A DNA stretch of 12,710 nt, from NCBI GenBank assembly GCA_946624335.1, contig CAMOSA010000061.1, positions 1-12,710 of the forward strand. The letters are read 5' to 3'. Under the pieces are notes generated by a model. The model did no database searches. It was not told the DNA's origin and was given only the letters and a program-made list of their open reading frames with translations. Both the position numbers and the translations under genes were made by a program. The DNA is from an uncultured Prevotellaceae bacterium. Lineage in GTDB: Bacteria > Bacteroidota > Bacteroidia > Bacteroidales > Bacteroidaceae. Shown piece after piece: positions 12,628 through 12,710 of the stretch; position 1 is the first letter of the stretch; each line of letters starts with the position of its first letter.

Positions 12628-12710
12628 TCACTTGATATCGATAACGGGGATATTATCCTTGTCGTTGTAGTAGAGGTTCTCGCCCGCCATACCCCAGATG
12701 AAGGTGTAGT
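12628..12710 (-). CDS. 3' end of an unidentified protein-coding gene
   Basis: From the right edge an open minus-strand frame runs to a TGA at 12628-12630, giving a C-terminus of at least 26 residues that ends WGMAGENLYYNDKDNIPVIDIK. The codon composition looks like that of the other genes, and a strong hairpin terminator lies 33 nt downstream, so this is probably a real gene end. I do not recognise the family and assign no function. The rest of the gene lies outside the window. Confidence 0.6.
   Translation of the reverse strand, partial: YTFIWGMAGENLYYNDKDNIPVIDIK

Overview
The window is a chromosomal piece from a member of the Bacteroidota, most likely the order Bacteroidales. Four things point there: promoters of the TTTG-N20-TAnnTTTG type; genes without Shine-Dalgarno sites; Bacteroidota-type families (DUF5683, the short MerR-like regulator, a SusA-like GH13 enzyme); and the gene order parA-parB-DUF5683-lytic transglycosylase-relA/spoT, which I recall as common in Bacteroidales. 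Codon third positions are strongly G+C-rich, so the antisense strands carry long spurious open frames. A Prevotellaceae-like genome would fit, but the genus cannot be fixed from the sequence alone.

Layout. Positions 1-400 hold no gene. They contain eight copies of a 7-bp repeat, a G-run, and an A+T-rich hairpin element of about 124 bp present twice in tandem. On the minus strand follow xseA (401-1747), a beta-barrel outer-membrane protein of the alginate-export type (1752-2996) and a MerR-like regulator (3016-3363). These read in the order merR-barrel-xseA, with gaps of 19 and 4 nt, from a clear promoter at 3415-3446. That promoter has a perfect 12-bp palindrome in its spacer. Next on the minus strand is a secreted GH13 alpha-amylase/neopullulanase (3468-5396).

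Then comes a tight five-gene minus-strand unit, read from right to left: parA (11775-11002), parB, DUF5683, a LysM-bearing lytic transglycosylase, and a bifunctional RelA/SpoT homologue (ending 5462). It couples chromosome partitioning, envelope remodelling and the stringent response in one apparent transcript. The only promoter-like element seen is upstream of parA.

On the plus strand, divergent from parA, lies tadA (11991-12431), the tRNA-Arg wobble adenosine deaminase. A perfect 15-bp hairpin (12560-12595) separates it from the 3' end of an unidentified minus-strand gene that runs off the right edge.

The window is mostly core chromosome. No phage, transposase, CRISPR array, rRNA or tRNA gene was seen, and I found no clear candidate for an undescribed system. 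The items most worth a second look are the duplicated hairpin element with its 7-bp repeats, the palindrome-in-spacer promoter of the MerR gene, the MerR-barrel-xseA linkage without xseB, and the in-frame 21-bp repeats in the DUF5683 gene.
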